From assembly GCA_026394055.1 (NCBI GenBank), contig JAPKYZ010000099.1, positions 1 through 64,000 of the forward strand: a DNA stretch of 64,000 nt, in the 5' to 3' direction. Shown in pieces: positions 9,059 to 17,261 of this stretch. A program made the position numbers and the translations under genes. The notes below the pieces were generated by a model. It had not been told where the DNA came from, made no database searches, and worked only from the letters and a program-made list of their open reading frames with translations. Source of the stretch: Acidobacteriota bacterium (GTDB taxonomy: Bacteria; Acidobacteriota; Terriglobia; Bryobacterales; Bryobacteraceae). The first letter of the stretch is position 1, and every line of letters starts with the position of its first letter.

Positions 9059-10204
9059 GTGAAACAGATCCTTCCCGGCGCACGCATCGGCATCTTGGGC
9101 AGCGGTCAACTGGGCCGCATGACGGCCATCGCCGCCCGCTCCATGGGCTATCGCGTCACCACCTATTCACCCGATCAGGACTCCCCCACCGGCCACATCG
9201 CCGACATCGAGCTCACCGGCGACTACGACGACGTGGACGCGGTCCGCGCCTTCGCCGCGAGCGTCGATGTGGTGACCTTCGAGTTCGAAAACGTCTCCGC
9301 CGCTGCGGCTGCCGCCTGTGAAGCCGTAACTCTGGTCCGCCCGGCCGGTCGCGTGTTGCATACGACGCAGAACCGCCTGCGCGAAAAGACCTGGCTGCGC
9401 AACCACCGCATTCCGGTAACACCGTTCCGGGAAGTCGTGGGACCGGAATCGTTCATCGGCGCGCCGTATCCGGCCGTGCTAAAAACCGCGGGCTTCGGCT
9501 ATGACGGCAAAGGCCAATCGAAAGTAATCGGTCCCGGCCAAGCGCTCACCGCGTGGGCCGACGCCGGTTGCCCGCCGTCGATTTTAGAAGCGTTCATCCC
9601 GTTTCAGCGTGAAGTTTCGGTGGTGGCCGCTCGCGGTGCGGACGGCACTTTCGCGCACTTCGGCGTCATCGAGAACGCCCACCGCAACCACATTTTGGAC
9701 GTCTCCAAAGCCCCGGCTGCCCCCACCCCCAGTGGGCACAGTGCGGCCCGCGCCGCCGAGATCGCCCGGGCGGTGCTGGAAGGCCTGGATGTCGTGGGCC
9801 TGCTGTGTGTTGAGTTCTTTGAAGCGGCCGATGGCACGCTGATGGTGAACGAGCTCGCGCCCCGCCCCCACAACTCCGGCCACCTCACCATTGAAGCCTG
9901 CGCCACCAGCCAATTCGAACAACACGTCCGCGCCGTCTGCGGCTTGCCATTAGGCTCCACTGAATACTGGCGCCCCGCCGCCATGGCCAACCTGCTGGGC
10001 GACGAATGGCCCAGCGTAAACGGCCAACCCGGCGAACCCAACTGGTCGGCCGCGTTAGAAGACTCCCGCATCAAGCTGCACCTCTACGGCAAAGCTGAAC
10101 CCCGCAAGGGTCGCAAGATGGGTCATCTGACAGCGCTGGCCGACACGGCCGAAGCCGCCGCCGAAGCGGTAGTTGCTGCTCGGGTGCGGCTTGCGATCTC
10201 GTGA
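9059..10204 (+). CDS. purK: 5-(carboxyamino)imidazole ribonucleotide synthase (ATP-grasp)
   Basis: 381 residues from GTG 9059, 11 nt after purE; no ATG lies closer. N-terminal IGILGSGQLGRM is the Rossmann-like pre-ATP-grasp motif of PurK, followed by FEFENV, KTAGFGYDGKGQ (ATP lid) and VNELAPRPHNSGH (metal-binding ATP-grasp motif). It carboxylates aminoimidazole ribonucleotide with bicarbonate and ATP, giving the substrate of PurE. Clear purEK operon downstream of icd. Confidence 0.93.
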   Translation: MKQILPGARIGILGSGQLGRMTAIAARSMGYRVTTYSPDQDSPTGHIADIELTGDYDDVDAVRAFAASVDVVTFEFENVSAAAAAACEAVTLVRPAGRVLHTTQNRLREKTWLRNHRIPVTPFREVVGPESFIGAPYPAVLKTAGFGYDGKGQSKVIGPGQALTAWADAGCPPSILEAFIPFQREVSVVAARGADGTFAHFGVIENAHRNHILDVSKAPAAPTPSGHSAARAAEIARAVLEGLDVVGLLCVEFFEAADGTLMVNELAPRPHNSGHLTIEACATSQFEQHVRAVCGLPLGSTEYWRPAAMANLLGDEWPSVNGQPGEPNWSAALEDSRIKLHLYGKAEPRKGRKMGHLTALADTAEAAAEAVVAARVRLAIS

Positions 10205-10224
10205 TGAGCCTCTCTCGGCGGCGT

Positions 10225-10230
10225 TAGAGT
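10225..10230 (+). promoter_or_regulatory. Putative -10 hexamer TAGAGT
   Basis: TANNNT hexamer with a 9-nt spacer to the ATG at 10240. It belongs to the series of close -10-like boxes seen across this window; no convincing -35 box is visible. Confidence 0.3.
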
Positions 10231-10239
10231 ATCAGGTAG

Positions 10240-10527
10240 ATGGAGCGATACAAAGTGTCCCGGCTGGGCGCGTCAGTAGCGCTGGCTTACCTGTTGTTGG
10301 TGACATTGGTCATTTGGCTGGTGTTTACTTACTCCCGGCCTGCTAACGTGGGGTATGAGGTGATTTTGATCTACTACGCGACCATGCCCGGAAGCTTGGT
10401 GGCGGGACTTCTGCTTCCTCGCGCCGTCCCCGCGGAGGTCCATTTGTTGATTGGTGCGGCCCTGAATCTATTCGTTCTGTACCGCCTGTTCAGCGCCTTT
10501 GATCGTCACTACTTGGAGCGCCTTTAG
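10240..10527 (+). CDS. Small integral membrane protein, unknown function
   Basis: 95 residues with three hydrophobic segments (about 13-32, 40-60 and 66-86) separated by short polar loops, starting with MERYKVSRLG. No motif I recognise. Starts 35 nt after purK on the same strand but has its own possible -10 box, so it may be separately transcribed. Confidence 0.55.
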   Translation: MERYKVSRLGASVALAYLLLVTLVIWLVFTYSRPANVGYEVILIYYATMPGSLVAGLLLPRAVPAEVHLLIGAALNLFVLYRLFSAFDRHYLERL

Positions 10528-10606
10528 CTGAATCTGCGGTCGTCGGTCGGCAGCCCTGAGCACAAAGCTGGGCTATGGGCACAAGACATGTGGGCCTGGG
10601 CCACTT

Positions 10607-10723
10607 CTAGACCCGCCCCAACTTCCGCACCGTCAGCTCACCCTCAACGTTCCCCGCATTCAGCGTCCCCGCTCGCTCAAACAGCAGCACCCAGACTTCC
10701 GGCTCCGCCACCGGCAGATGCTC
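10607..10723 (-). pseudogene. 3' remnant of a duplicated cupin gene
   Basis: Reading on the minus strand from 10723 to the TAG at 10607-10609 gives 38 codons ending in NAGNVEGELTVRKLGRV. This aligns without gaps to the C-terminus of the cupin at 11143-11511 (NTGNVEGELTARELDRV), and the DNA is closely similar over roughly 115 nt. No start codon and no metal-binding half remain. The XRE gene lies between the intact cupin and this tail, so a cupin copy was once downstream of the XRE gene, or a cupin-XRE duplication was followed by deletion. The frame has no internal stop, so the event may be fairly recent. Confidence 0.75.
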
Positions 10724-10765
10724 GACTGAACCCGCGTTGCCACTTCGCCAATCGCGACAAGCTCT

Positions 10766-11119
10766 CTACGCGGCGTCCCGGTCCTTGGAGAACTGCCCAA
10801 TCGTTACCGCAGGGGAACCCGGGAACTTTGCGCGGATTTCGAGCTCGCCGCCCATCGCTTCCACCACATCGCGCAGAGTGGAGACATACATGTCGGTGCG
10901 CTGCTCCAGGCGGGACACCTCGCTCTGCGCCACCCCCAACGATTCAGCCAGCTTCACCTGGGTGAGATTCCGTGCCTTGCGAAGGTCGACCAGCCCGGCC
11001 TGCTGCTGACGGTATTCTTCCAGACGGCGGTTGGATTCGGCCTCAAACTGCTCGCGCGGCTCCGCTGTCATCTTCGCGAGCATCGCCTCGCGTAGGGCAG
11101 AAAAGCTTTTGGTTCCCAT
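10766..11119 (-). CDS. XRE-family helix-turn-helix regulator (antitoxin-like)
   Basis: 117 residues from ATG 11119, picked because GGAGG lies 7 nt upstream; the open frame runs nine codons further. A helical N-terminal third is followed by a Cro/CI-type HTH (LTQVKLAESLGVAQSEVSRLEQ) and the tail MGGELEIRAKFP, a layout common in HigA/RelB-type XRE antitoxins. No RelE/HigB toxin is next to it, so a plain regulator, possibly of the cupin gene 23 nt upstream on the same strand, is equally likely. Confidence 0.75.
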   Translation of the reverse strand: MGTKSFSALREAMLAKMTAEPREQFEAESNRRLEEYRQQQAGLVDLRKARNLTQVKLAESLGVAQSEVSRLEQRTDMYVSTLRDVVEAMGGELEIRAKFPGSPAVTIGQFSKDRDAA

Positions 11120-11142
11120 TCTCAATCCTCCATCCCTACCCC

Positions 11143-11511
11143 TCAAACCCGATCCAACTCCCGCGCCGTCAGCTCACCCTCGACGTTCCCCGTATTCAGC
11201 GTGCCGGCCGGCTCAAACAGCAGCACCCAGACTTCTTGCTCCGCCACCGGCCGGTGCTCTACTCCGCGCGGGATGATCACCAGCTCACCTTCTTCGAGCG
11301 TGAGCGTCTGATCCCGCAGCTCCATCCGGAAGCGGCCCCGGACTACCAGGAATAGCTCGTCTTCGTGCTCATGGTGGTGCCACACAAATGGACCTTGGAA
11401 CTTCACCAGCTTGACGTGCTGGCCGTTTAGTTCCCCGGCGATCTTGGGTTGCCAGTGGCCCTCAAAAGTGCCGAAGGCTTCGAGTAGGTTCAGCTTGCGG
11501 AGAGTGGGCAT
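11143..11511 (-). CDS. Single-domain cupin protein
   Basis: 122 residues, ATG at 11511. The two cupin motifs are present: His-rich VWHHHEHEDELFLVVRG at residues 43-59 and GELVIIPRGVEHRPV later, so a bound divalent metal is likely. Small cupins of this kind are often sugar or polyketide isomerases or ligand sensors; the substrate cannot be read. Transcribed toward the XRE gene 23 nt away, and partly duplicated beyond it at 10607-10723. Confidence 0.8.
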   Translation of the reverse strand: MPTLRKLNLLEAFGTFEGHWQPKIAGELNGQHVKLVKFQGPFVWHHHEHEDELFLVVRGRFRMELRDQTLTLEEGELVIIPRGVEHRPVAEQEVWVLLFEPAGTLNTGNVEGELTARELDRV

Positions 11512-11598
11512 GCTTCCAGCGTGCCACGTCTACCAGTGTGCAAGTTCAACGCCGCGTTCGGGCGTTCCGTTAGACTAGTGGGTCACGCTCCGCCGCCC

Positions 11599-12444
11599 AT
11601 GTCTACCACCCGCTACACCTACGAACCGTTTGTCGAATCCGTCCTCTGCGTGGCTGATTTCTCCCATGCTGGCTTGAGTGCCTTTGCCCACGCCTTGACG
11701 CTGGCCATCAACGCCCGGGGCGAGTTCGTGCTACTGCAGCCCGGCAAGCCCGGCAAGGAATGGGCGCAGATGCCCGGTGTCCGCGAGATGCTGGAAAAAT
11801 GGGGCTATCTGGAACACGGCAGCAACCGTGGCGAGGTGTTCGACAAGCTGGCGGTCCGCGTGGTGAAGGTGCAAGTAGCGGACGCCTACAAGGGCGTCAT
11901 CGAAGTGCTGCAGCGCCGCTCGGTCGACCTGGTGGTGGTGCCGTCGGAACCGCACGGCGATCTGGTCTCGCTGCTGAAGCCATCGACGGCCGAAAAAATC
12001 GCCCATGAGACGCGGACCATGACACTGTTTGTCCCTTCCAAGGGCAAAGGCTTTGTGTCCGTGGACAAGGGCGAACTGAAGCTGAAGAACATCCTCATCC
12101 CGGTCAACTCTGAGCCCAACCCGCGCCCGGCAATCACCTATGCCATGCGGTCGGCACTGTTTTCGAGCGAAGAGATGATCCATCTGCATCTGCTCTATGT
12201 TGGCGACGGGCCCGCACCGGCTTTACGCGAGACCGAAAAGCCGTATCTCACCTGGCACCAGCTGAAGCGCAAGGGTGACCCCACGGAGCAGATTCTGAAG
12301 GCGGCCGAGGAGCTGGATGCCGACCTGATCGTGATGGCCACCCGCAGCGGCAGCGGCTTCTTCGACAGCTGGCGCGGCAGCGTGCCGGACAAAGTGGTCC
12401 GCCGGACCAAGTGGCCGGTGCTGGCAGTGCCGCTGGAAGAGTAG
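11599..12444 (+). CDS. Universal stress protein, tandem UspA-like domains
   Basis: 281 residues from ATG 11599; the longer open frame upstream has no homology. The first half is a divergent Usp fold (VLCVADFSHAGLSAFAHAL...). The second half is typical, opening with KNILIPVNSEPNPRPAITYA and ending in DLIVMATRSGSGFFDSWRGSVPDKVVRRTKWPVLAVP, whose GSxxD-like glycine loop is the ATP-binding signature. A cytoplasmic stress or nucleotide-binding protein. Eight bases after the stop begins a REP-like inverted pair. Confidence 0.85.
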   Translation: MSTTRYTYEPFVESVLCVADFSHAGLSAFAHALTLAINARGEFVLLQPGKPGKEWAQMPGVREMLEKWGYLEHGSNRGEVFDKLAVRVVKVQVADAYKGVIEVLQRRSVDLVVVPSEPHGDLVSLLKPSTAEKIAHETRTMTLFVPSKGKGFVSVDKGELKLKNILIPVNSEPNPRPAITYAMRSALFSSEEMIHLHLLYVGDGPAPALRETEKPYLTWHQLKRKGDPTEQILKAAEELDADLIVMATRSGSGFFDSWRGSVPDKVVRRTKWPVLAVPLEE

Positions 12445-12451
12445 GAAAATC

Positions 12452-12519
12452 AGCCCCATGCGTTAAGCTTGGGGCTTCTACGATGGACCCGAGGAAGCCC
12501 CAAGCTGATCCATGGGGCT
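12452..12519. repeat. REP-like inverted pair (REPIN-type)
   Basis: Direct unit at 12452-12476 (25 nt, one base longer in the loop) and inverted mate at 12496-12519, separated by 19 nt. Located between the converging universal stress protein and hicB genes, where the long hairpin could serve as a bidirectional transcript end. Confidence 0.85.
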
Positions 12520-12528
12520 GACGAAACC

Positions 12529-12978
12529 TCAGGCCGCCGTTTCGATACCAATCGTCAGCCGCAGACCAAGAGCCTGAAGTGCGGTCTCAATCTGATCGAG
12601 GGAGCACGCTCGCCTAATGTCGACCAGACGGCCGACCTGTTCTTCCGTCCAACCAAGCCGTTGGCCCAGTTCTTTGCTCCCCATCCCAGCCTCGCGCATC
12701 GCCGCATAAAGCGAAAGTTTCGCCTCGGCCATAGGCGGCGGCATCACCCAACGCGTACCTGGTAGATTGCCCCTTCTCGATATGGGCCGCGGAAGATCCT
12801 GTCCTAGATCGACATAAGCGGAAAGGATCGTCGCCAAGCAATCGGAGGCCATCCGTGCTGCCTCATCCATGGAGTCGGCTTGCGTGCCTCCGGGAAGGCC
12901 AGGAAACGTCACCACCACCGCCCCCGTGACCGGATCAGGCTCGAACAAGGCGGGGAATTGGAGTTCACGCTGGGTCAC
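12529..12978 (-). CDS. hicB: HicB-family antitoxin with XRE-type DNA-binding tail
   Basis: 149 residues from GTG 12978, with AGGA 8 nt upstream and 8 nt after the hicA stop. The N-terminal half (FPALFEPDPVTGAVVVTFPGLPGG, then DSMDEAARMASDCLATIL) is the partial RNase-H-like HicB fold. The C-terminal half (SLYAAMREAGMGSKELGQRL...) is a helix-turn-helix. In HicAB systems the antitoxin binds HicA and represses the operon. Downstream partner of hicA here, the usual order. Confidence 0.85.
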   Translation of the reverse strand: MTQRELQFPALFEPDPVTGAVVVTFPGLPGGTQADSMDEAARMASDCLATILSAYVDLGQDLPRPISRRGNLPGTRWVMPPPMAEAKLSLYAAMREAGMGSKELGQRLGWTEEQVGRLVDIRRACSLDQIETALQALGLRLTIGIETAA

Positions 12979-12986
12979 TGAAATTC

Positions 12987-13163
12987 CTACTTTAGTCCCA
13001 AATCTCGCTTGATCTTCTCGATCAAACCAGTTCCGATCTCTTTCGACGCATGTCGGGGGATGACCGTGAAGCGTCCATTGAGGAACACTTTCGTATGGTT
13101 CGTCCCTTCTTTCAGCTTCGCCCCCAAGCTTTTCAGCCAACGGCGCAGTTCGGAGGCGGTCAA
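12987..13163 (-). CDS. hicA: HicA toxin (mRNA interferase)
   Basis: 58 residues, the family's normal size, from TTG 13163; homology begins exactly there (TASELRRWLKSLGAKLKEG). The catalytic His of HicA is His23 in GTNHTKVF, followed by GRFTVIPRHASKEIGTGLIEKI, the dsRBD-like fold that lets HicA cut mRNA. The rare TTG start and the lack of a strong Shine-Dalgarno fit low toxin expression. A promoter-like pair, TTGAAA-N17-TACGAT, ends 6 nt before the start, so the mRNA may be leaderless. A longer start at 13241 is open but lacks homology. Confidence 0.82.
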   Translation of the reverse strand: MTASELRRWLKSLGAKLKEGTNHTKVFLNGRFTVIPRHASKEIGTGLIEKIKRDLGLK

Positions 13164-13169
13164 GCCCCA

Positions 13170-13198
13170 ATCGTACGCAATCGCAGAGCAACTTTCAA
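13170..13198 (-). promoter_or_regulatory. Putative hicAB promoter
   Basis: On the minus strand, TTGAAA at 13198-13193 and TACGAT at 13175-13170 are 17 bp apart, and the -10 box ends 6 nt before the hicA TTG. Spacing is ideal for a housekeeping promoter, and transcription would begin almost at the start codon. Confidence 0.45.
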
Positions 13199-13301
13199 CC
13201 ATATCGGCGAACCCGTCCAGGTGATCGCACTTTGGTGGCATGTCTGCCGCCCAACCCCTTGCACGACGTAGCCGTTACACTAAAGTTTCGATGAAATCGG
13301 C

Positions 13302-13331
13302 GATGCTTCGGACGAGCCGGGGCGAAGCATC
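13302..13331. repeat. Inverted repeat upstream of cobB
   Basis: GATGCTTCG at 13302-13310 and CGAAGCATC at 13323-13331 form a 9-bp perfect stem with a 12-nt loop, about 100 nt before cobB in the 268-bp cobB-hicA gap. It could be a regulator site or an RNA hairpin in the cobB leader. I see no gene in the gap. Confidence 0.5.
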
Positions 13332-13431
13332 TCTCGAGAAGGGGGCTAGCGCCCGATGGGCCTGTCACCCGGGGGTTTCCAAGTCCTTTTTGATCGTTCG
13401 TGGGATCGATGATCGCGGCGAAGCCTACTAA

Positions 13432-14124
13432 ATGTCACTCACAACGGCCCGTAACCTTATCCGCCAAGCGCGCTCAGTCACGGCCCTGACTGGTGCCGGT
13501 ACTTCAGCCGAATCTGGCATCCCCACTTTTCGCGGCACTGGTGGCCTGTGGCGCAACTTCCGGCCTGAAGAGTTGGCCACGCCCGAGGCCTTTGCCCGAG
13601 ACCCCAAGCTGGTCCGTGAGTGGTACCAGTGGCGAAGGGGCGTGGTCCGTGAGGCGCAACCCAATGCCGGGCATGTGGCGCTGGCCGAGCTGGAACGGCG
13701 GGTGCTCGAGTATCTTCTGGTCACCCAAAACGTGGACAACCTGCATGAACGTGCCGGGTCATTGAAGGTGACTCATCTACACGGGTCAATCTTGATCGAC
13801 CGCTGCAGCAAGTGTGGTCGCGAAATGACGGCCGTGCCCGAGGAGCACTGCGCTTGTGGCGGCTGGTTGCGGCCGGGGGTGGTCTGGTTTGGTGAGTCTC
13901 TGCCGGAAGCCGCCTGGCAGCAAGCGGCCACCGCGACCCGGTGCGATGTTCTGCTGGTGGTGGGGACTTCCGCGCTGGTTTATCCCGCCGCCGCGCTGAT
14001 CCCGCAAGCGCAAGCCTGCGGAGCGAAGGTGATTGAAGTTAACCTGGAAGAGACGCGGGTGTCGGACGCGGTGGATGTTTCCCTGCGGGGCCCCAGCGCC
14101 CGTATCCTGCCTGAACTGCTATGA
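13432..14124 (+). CDS. cobB: NAD-dependent protein deacylase, sirtuin class III (SIRT5-like)
   Basis: 230 residues, ATG 13432. NAD-binding GAGTSAESGIPTFRG at 21-35, TQNVDNLH at 98-105, catalytic His117 (LHGS), a zinc knuckle with Cys125, Cys128, Cys140 and Cys142, and VGTSALVYPAA near 177. The Tyr65-x-x-Arg68 pair is the SIRT5/CobB signature that binds acidic acyl groups, so desuccinylation or demalonylation as well as deacetylation is likely. First gene of a tight run whose next gene, larC, overlaps it by 4 nt. Confidence 0.92.
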   Translation: MSLTTARNLIRQARSVTALTGAGTSAESGIPTFRGTGGLWRNFRPEELATPEAFARDPKLVREWYQWRRGVVREAQPNAGHVALAELERRVLEYLLVTQNVDNLHERAGSLKVTHLHGSILIDRCSKCGREMTAVPEEHCACGGWLRPGVVWFGESLPEAAWQQAATATRCDVLLVVGTSALVYPAAALIPQAQACGAKVIEVNLEETRVSDAVDVSLRGPSARILPELL

Positions 14125-15269
14125 AAATCTGTTACCTTGACGCCTATTCCGGAATCGCGGGCGACATGACCGTCGGTGCCCTGCTCGATGCCGGGGCCGA
14201 TGCGGAGGCGTTGCTCGACGGCCTGAAAACCCTGAACACGGGCGCCGAGTTCCGGATCGAAAAGACCAAGCGCAAGGGCATTGCCGGCACCAAGTTCCAC
14301 GTCATGCCGCCCGAAGGCGACAAGAAGCACCGGCACCTGCACCACATCATCGACATGATCGATGCCGCCCCGCTGCCGAAGCCCGCGCAGGCGACCGCGA
14401 AGCTGATTTTTCAGGCTCTAGGCGAGGCCGAAGCGGCTGTCCATGGCGTTGAGATCCGCAAGGTCCACTTTCACGAAGTGGGCGCTGTCGATTCGATTTG
14501 CGACATTGTCGGCGCGGCGCTGGGCTTTCACCTTTTGGGGATCGATCAAGTGCAGTGCTCGCCCATCAATGTGGGCAGTGGAACGGTGACGGCGGACCAC
14601 GGCGTGATGCCGGTGCCGACGCCCGCCACGGCTCGACTGCTGGAAGGTAAGCCCATCTATTCCAGCGGCCCGACCATGGAGCTGACCACGCCCACCGGTG
14701 CCGCGATCGCCGCCGCCCTGTCGAAGAGCTTTGGTGTGATGCCGGCCATGCACCTCCGCGCCACCGGTTTTGGCGCGGGCGACAAGGATTTCCCCCAACA
14801 GGCCAATCTGCTGCGCATCCTGATCGGCGAAGCGTCGCGAGCGGTGGAGGCGACCACGGTTTCGGTGATCGAAGCCAACATCGACGACACCAGCCCCCAG
14901 GTGTTGGGCTACGCGCTCGACAAGCTGATGCAGGAGGGGGCGCTGGATGCTTCGATTGAAGCCATCCAGATGAAGAAGGGCCGCCCCGGTTCGCTGCTGC
15001 GCGTTATCGCCAAGCCCGAAGATCAGGAGCGTTTAGCGCAGGTGATGTTTGCCGAAACCACCACTCTCGGCCTGCGGATCTACTCGGCGGAACGCCGCGT
15101 GCAGGAGCGCGAGATCGTCCAGGTCTCAACGCCCTGGGGCCCGGTCCGCGTGAAGATCTCCGCCCAAGGGGCCGCGCCCGAGTACGAGGATTGCCGCCGC
15201 ATCGCCGAAGAGAAGAATGTACCGCTGAAAGATGTCATCGCCGCGGCGACTGTCGCCTACCGCCCGTAA
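14121..15269 (+). CDS. larC: Nickel pincer cofactor biosynthesis protein LarC (full-length, unsplit)
   Basis: 382 residues; its ATG overlaps the cobB stop as ATGA. N-terminal CYLDAYSGIAGDMTVGALLDAG and the His-rich HRHLHHIID, plus VHFHEVGAVDSICDIVG, match the LarC (DUF111) N-domain; the C-domain (VIEANIDDTSPQVLGYALDKLM...) follows in the same frame. LarC is a CTP-dependent cyclometallase that inserts nickel into the pincer cofactor of lactate racemase-type enzymes. In some bacteria the two halves are joined by a programmed frameshift; here they are one ORF. No larA, larB or larE lies in the window. Confidence 0.9.
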   Translation: MKICYLDAYSGIAGDMTVGALLDAGADAEALLDGLKTLNTGAEFRIEKTKRKGIAGTKFHVMPPEGDKKHRHLHHIIDMIDAAPLPKPAQATAKLIFQALGEAEAAVHGVEIRKVHFHEVGAVDSICDIVGAALGFHLLGIDQVQCSPINVGSGTVTADHGVMPVPTPATARLLEGKPIYSSGPTMELTTPTGAAIAAALSKSFGVMPAMHLRATGFGAGDKDFPQQANLLRILIGEASRAVEATTVSVIEANIDDTSPQVLGYALDKLMQEGALDASIEAIQMKKGRPGSLLRVIAKPEDQERLAQVMFAETTTLGLRIYSAERRVQEREIVQVSTPWGPVRVKISAQGAAPEYEDCRRIAEEKNVPLKDVIAAATVAYRP

Positions 15270-15275
15270 AACAAC

Positions 15276-17255
15276 ATGAGCAAGTATTACCTGACCACGC
15301 CGATCTACTACGTCAACGCGGCGCCGCACATCGGGCACACCTACACCACCATCGCCGCCGATGCCATCAAGCGGTGGAAGACGGCTCAGGGCTTCGATTG
15401 TGTGCTGACCACGGGCACCGATGAGCACGGCCAGAAGATCGCCCGCGCCGCCGCGGCGCAGAACAAGCAGCCCAAAGAGTTCACCGACATCATCGCGGCC
15501 GAATTCAAGCGCGTCTGGGATCAGATGGGCTTCGCGATTGATCACTTCAAGCGCACTACCGACGCTGATCATGCCGTGAACGTGCAATCGCTGTTCCATG
15601 CCTGCAAACAGGCCGGCTACGTCTATCCAGGCTCTTATTCGGGCTGCTACTGCTTCTTTGATGAGCTTTACGTCAACGACGCCAAGCCCGGTGATCCGTG
15701 CCCGGATTGCGGACGGCCCATCGAAGGCATCACCGAAGAGAACTACTACTTCAAGCTTTCGGCCTTCACGGACCGGCTGCGGCAGTTTCACCTGGACAAC
15801 CCCGATTGGTGCCAGCCCGAAATCCGGCGCAATGAAGTGATGGCCTTCCTGAATCAGGAAGGCGGCCTGAAGGATCTCTCCATTTCGCGGTCCACGGTGA
15901 AGTGGGGCATTCCGGTGCCTGACGCGCCGGGGCAAGTCTTTTATGTCTGGTTCGACGCGTTGATGACCTATCACACCGCTGTGCTGAACCAGTCCGTCAA
16001 CGGTGAACCGCTGTGGCCCGCCGACCTGCACCTGATCGGCAAAGAGATCCTGCGCTTCCACGCCATCTACTGGCCCGCGTTCCTGATGGCCGCGGCCGAG
16101 GCCGAGCCCACGGGCAAATGGGCGCTGCCCAAGAAAGTCTTCGCGCACGGCTGGCTGCTGTTTGAGAACGACAAGATGTCGAAATCAAAGGGCAACATCG
16201 TGCGGGCGACGCCCATCCAGCAAGTGATGGGTGCCGATGCGCTGCGCTACTTCCTGTTGCGCGAAGTGCCGTTTGGCTCCGATGGTAGTTTCTCGTTTGA
16301 CGCGCTGGTCACCCGCTACAACGCGGACCTGGCGAACGGCCTGGGTAACCTGGCCGCTCGAACGCTGGCGATGATCGCGCAGTATCGCGGGGGCAAGGCG
16401 CCGTTGCTGGACCCCGAAGCCCAAAAGACTGTTCATGGTGCTGTCGTTTCCGCGAACCTTGCTCAACTTCCGGGCACTGTGGCAGCGCACTATGAACGGT
16501 TTGAGTTTCACAAAGCGCTGGAAGCCATCTGGTCGATGATTGGCGACTTGGACCGTCACATAGTCCTGACCAAGCCGTGGGAACTGGCGAAGCTTGGCCG
16601 CGATGCCGAACTCGATGCCGTCCTCGGCCTTTGCTTTGCGGCCCTCAAGGTGATTTGTGAGTTGGCGTCGCCCGTGATTCCGGAGTCGGCCGCGCGCATC
16701 CAGGCCCAATTGGCCGGTGGAGCGTTGGGTCCGATCTTCCCCCGGGCGGATGCCAAAGAAGTGATTCCCAAAATGCTCGAACTCGAAAAAGAAGAACTGG
16801 CGCGGCAAGCGCAACTGCTCGGCAAGGCTCCCATACCTGGCGGCGCTGGGGTGGAAGAAGTGAAAGCGGAAGCCGCGGCGGCTCCCGTGAAGATGATGGT
16901 GGATGGCGTAGCTGACTTGGCCGCTGAGATCACCATCGACGATTTCATCAAGGTCGACCTCCGCGTCGGCATCATTGTCTCGGCGGAAGCCGTGCCCAAG
17001 GCCGACAAGCTGCTGCACCTGAAGATCGACATCGGCGAAACCAAGGGTCCGCGGACCATTGTGGCCGGCATTGCGCTGGCCTACAAGCCGGAGCAGTTGA
17101 TCGGCCGCAAGGTGGCGATTGTCGCCAACTTGGCCCCCCGCAAGCTGCGCGGGATTGAATCGCAGGGCATGATCGTGGCGGCGTCGCTGGAAGGCGGATC
17201 GCCGGCGCTGGTGTCGTTCCTCGAAGAAGTGCCGGTGGGCGCACGGTTGAAGTAG
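15276..17255 (+). CDS. metG: Methionyl-tRNA synthetase with C-terminal tRNA-binding domain
   Basis: 659 residues. Class I HIGH motif at 18-21 (PHIGHTYTT), KMSKS at 300-304, and a metal knuckle with Cys124, Cys126, Cys142 and Cys145. The final ~110 residues (DFIKVDLRVGIIVSAEAVPKADKL...) form the EMAP-II/Trbp111-like OB-fold that dimerises the enzyme and binds tRNA. Charges tRNA-Met and initiator tRNA. Six nt after larC and six nt before tatD, clearly inside an operon. Confidence 0.95.
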   Translation: MSKYYLTTPIYYVNAAPHIGHTYTTIAADAIKRWKTAQGFDCVLTTGTDEHGQKIARAAAAQNKQPKEFTDIIAAEFKRVWDQMGFAIDHFKRTTDADHAVNVQSLFHACKQAGYVYPGSYSGCYCFFDELYVNDAKPGDPCPDCGRPIEGITEENYYFKLSAFTDRLRQFHLDNPDWCQPEIRRNEVMAFLNQEGGLKDLSISRSTVKWGIPVPDAPGQVFYVWFDALMTYHTAVLNQSVNGEPLWPADLHLIGKEILRFHAIYWPAFLMAAAEAEPTGKWALPKKVFAHGWLLFENDKMSKSKGNIVRATPIQQVMGADALRYFLLREVPFGSDGSFSFDALVTRYNADLANGLGNLAARTLAMIAQYRGGKAPLLDPEAQKTVHGAVVSANLAQLPGTVAAHYERFEFHKALEAIWSMIGDLDRHIVLTKPWELAKLGRDAELDAVLGLCFAALKVICELASPVIPESAARIQAQLAGGALGPIFPRADAKEVIPKMLELEKEELARQAQLLGKAPIPGGAGVEEVKAEAAAAPVKMMVDGVADLAAEITIDDFIKVDLRVGIIVSAEAVPKADKLLHLKIDIGETKGPRTIVAGIALAYKPEQLIGRKVAIVANLAPRKLRGIESQGMIVAASLEGGSPALVSFLEEVPVGARLK

Positions 17256-17261
17256 CGGCCC

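Noticed and set aside
13240-13431. A 63-codon plus-strand frame between hicA and cobB
   Set aside because: No leader, no homology, and it spans the inverted repeat.
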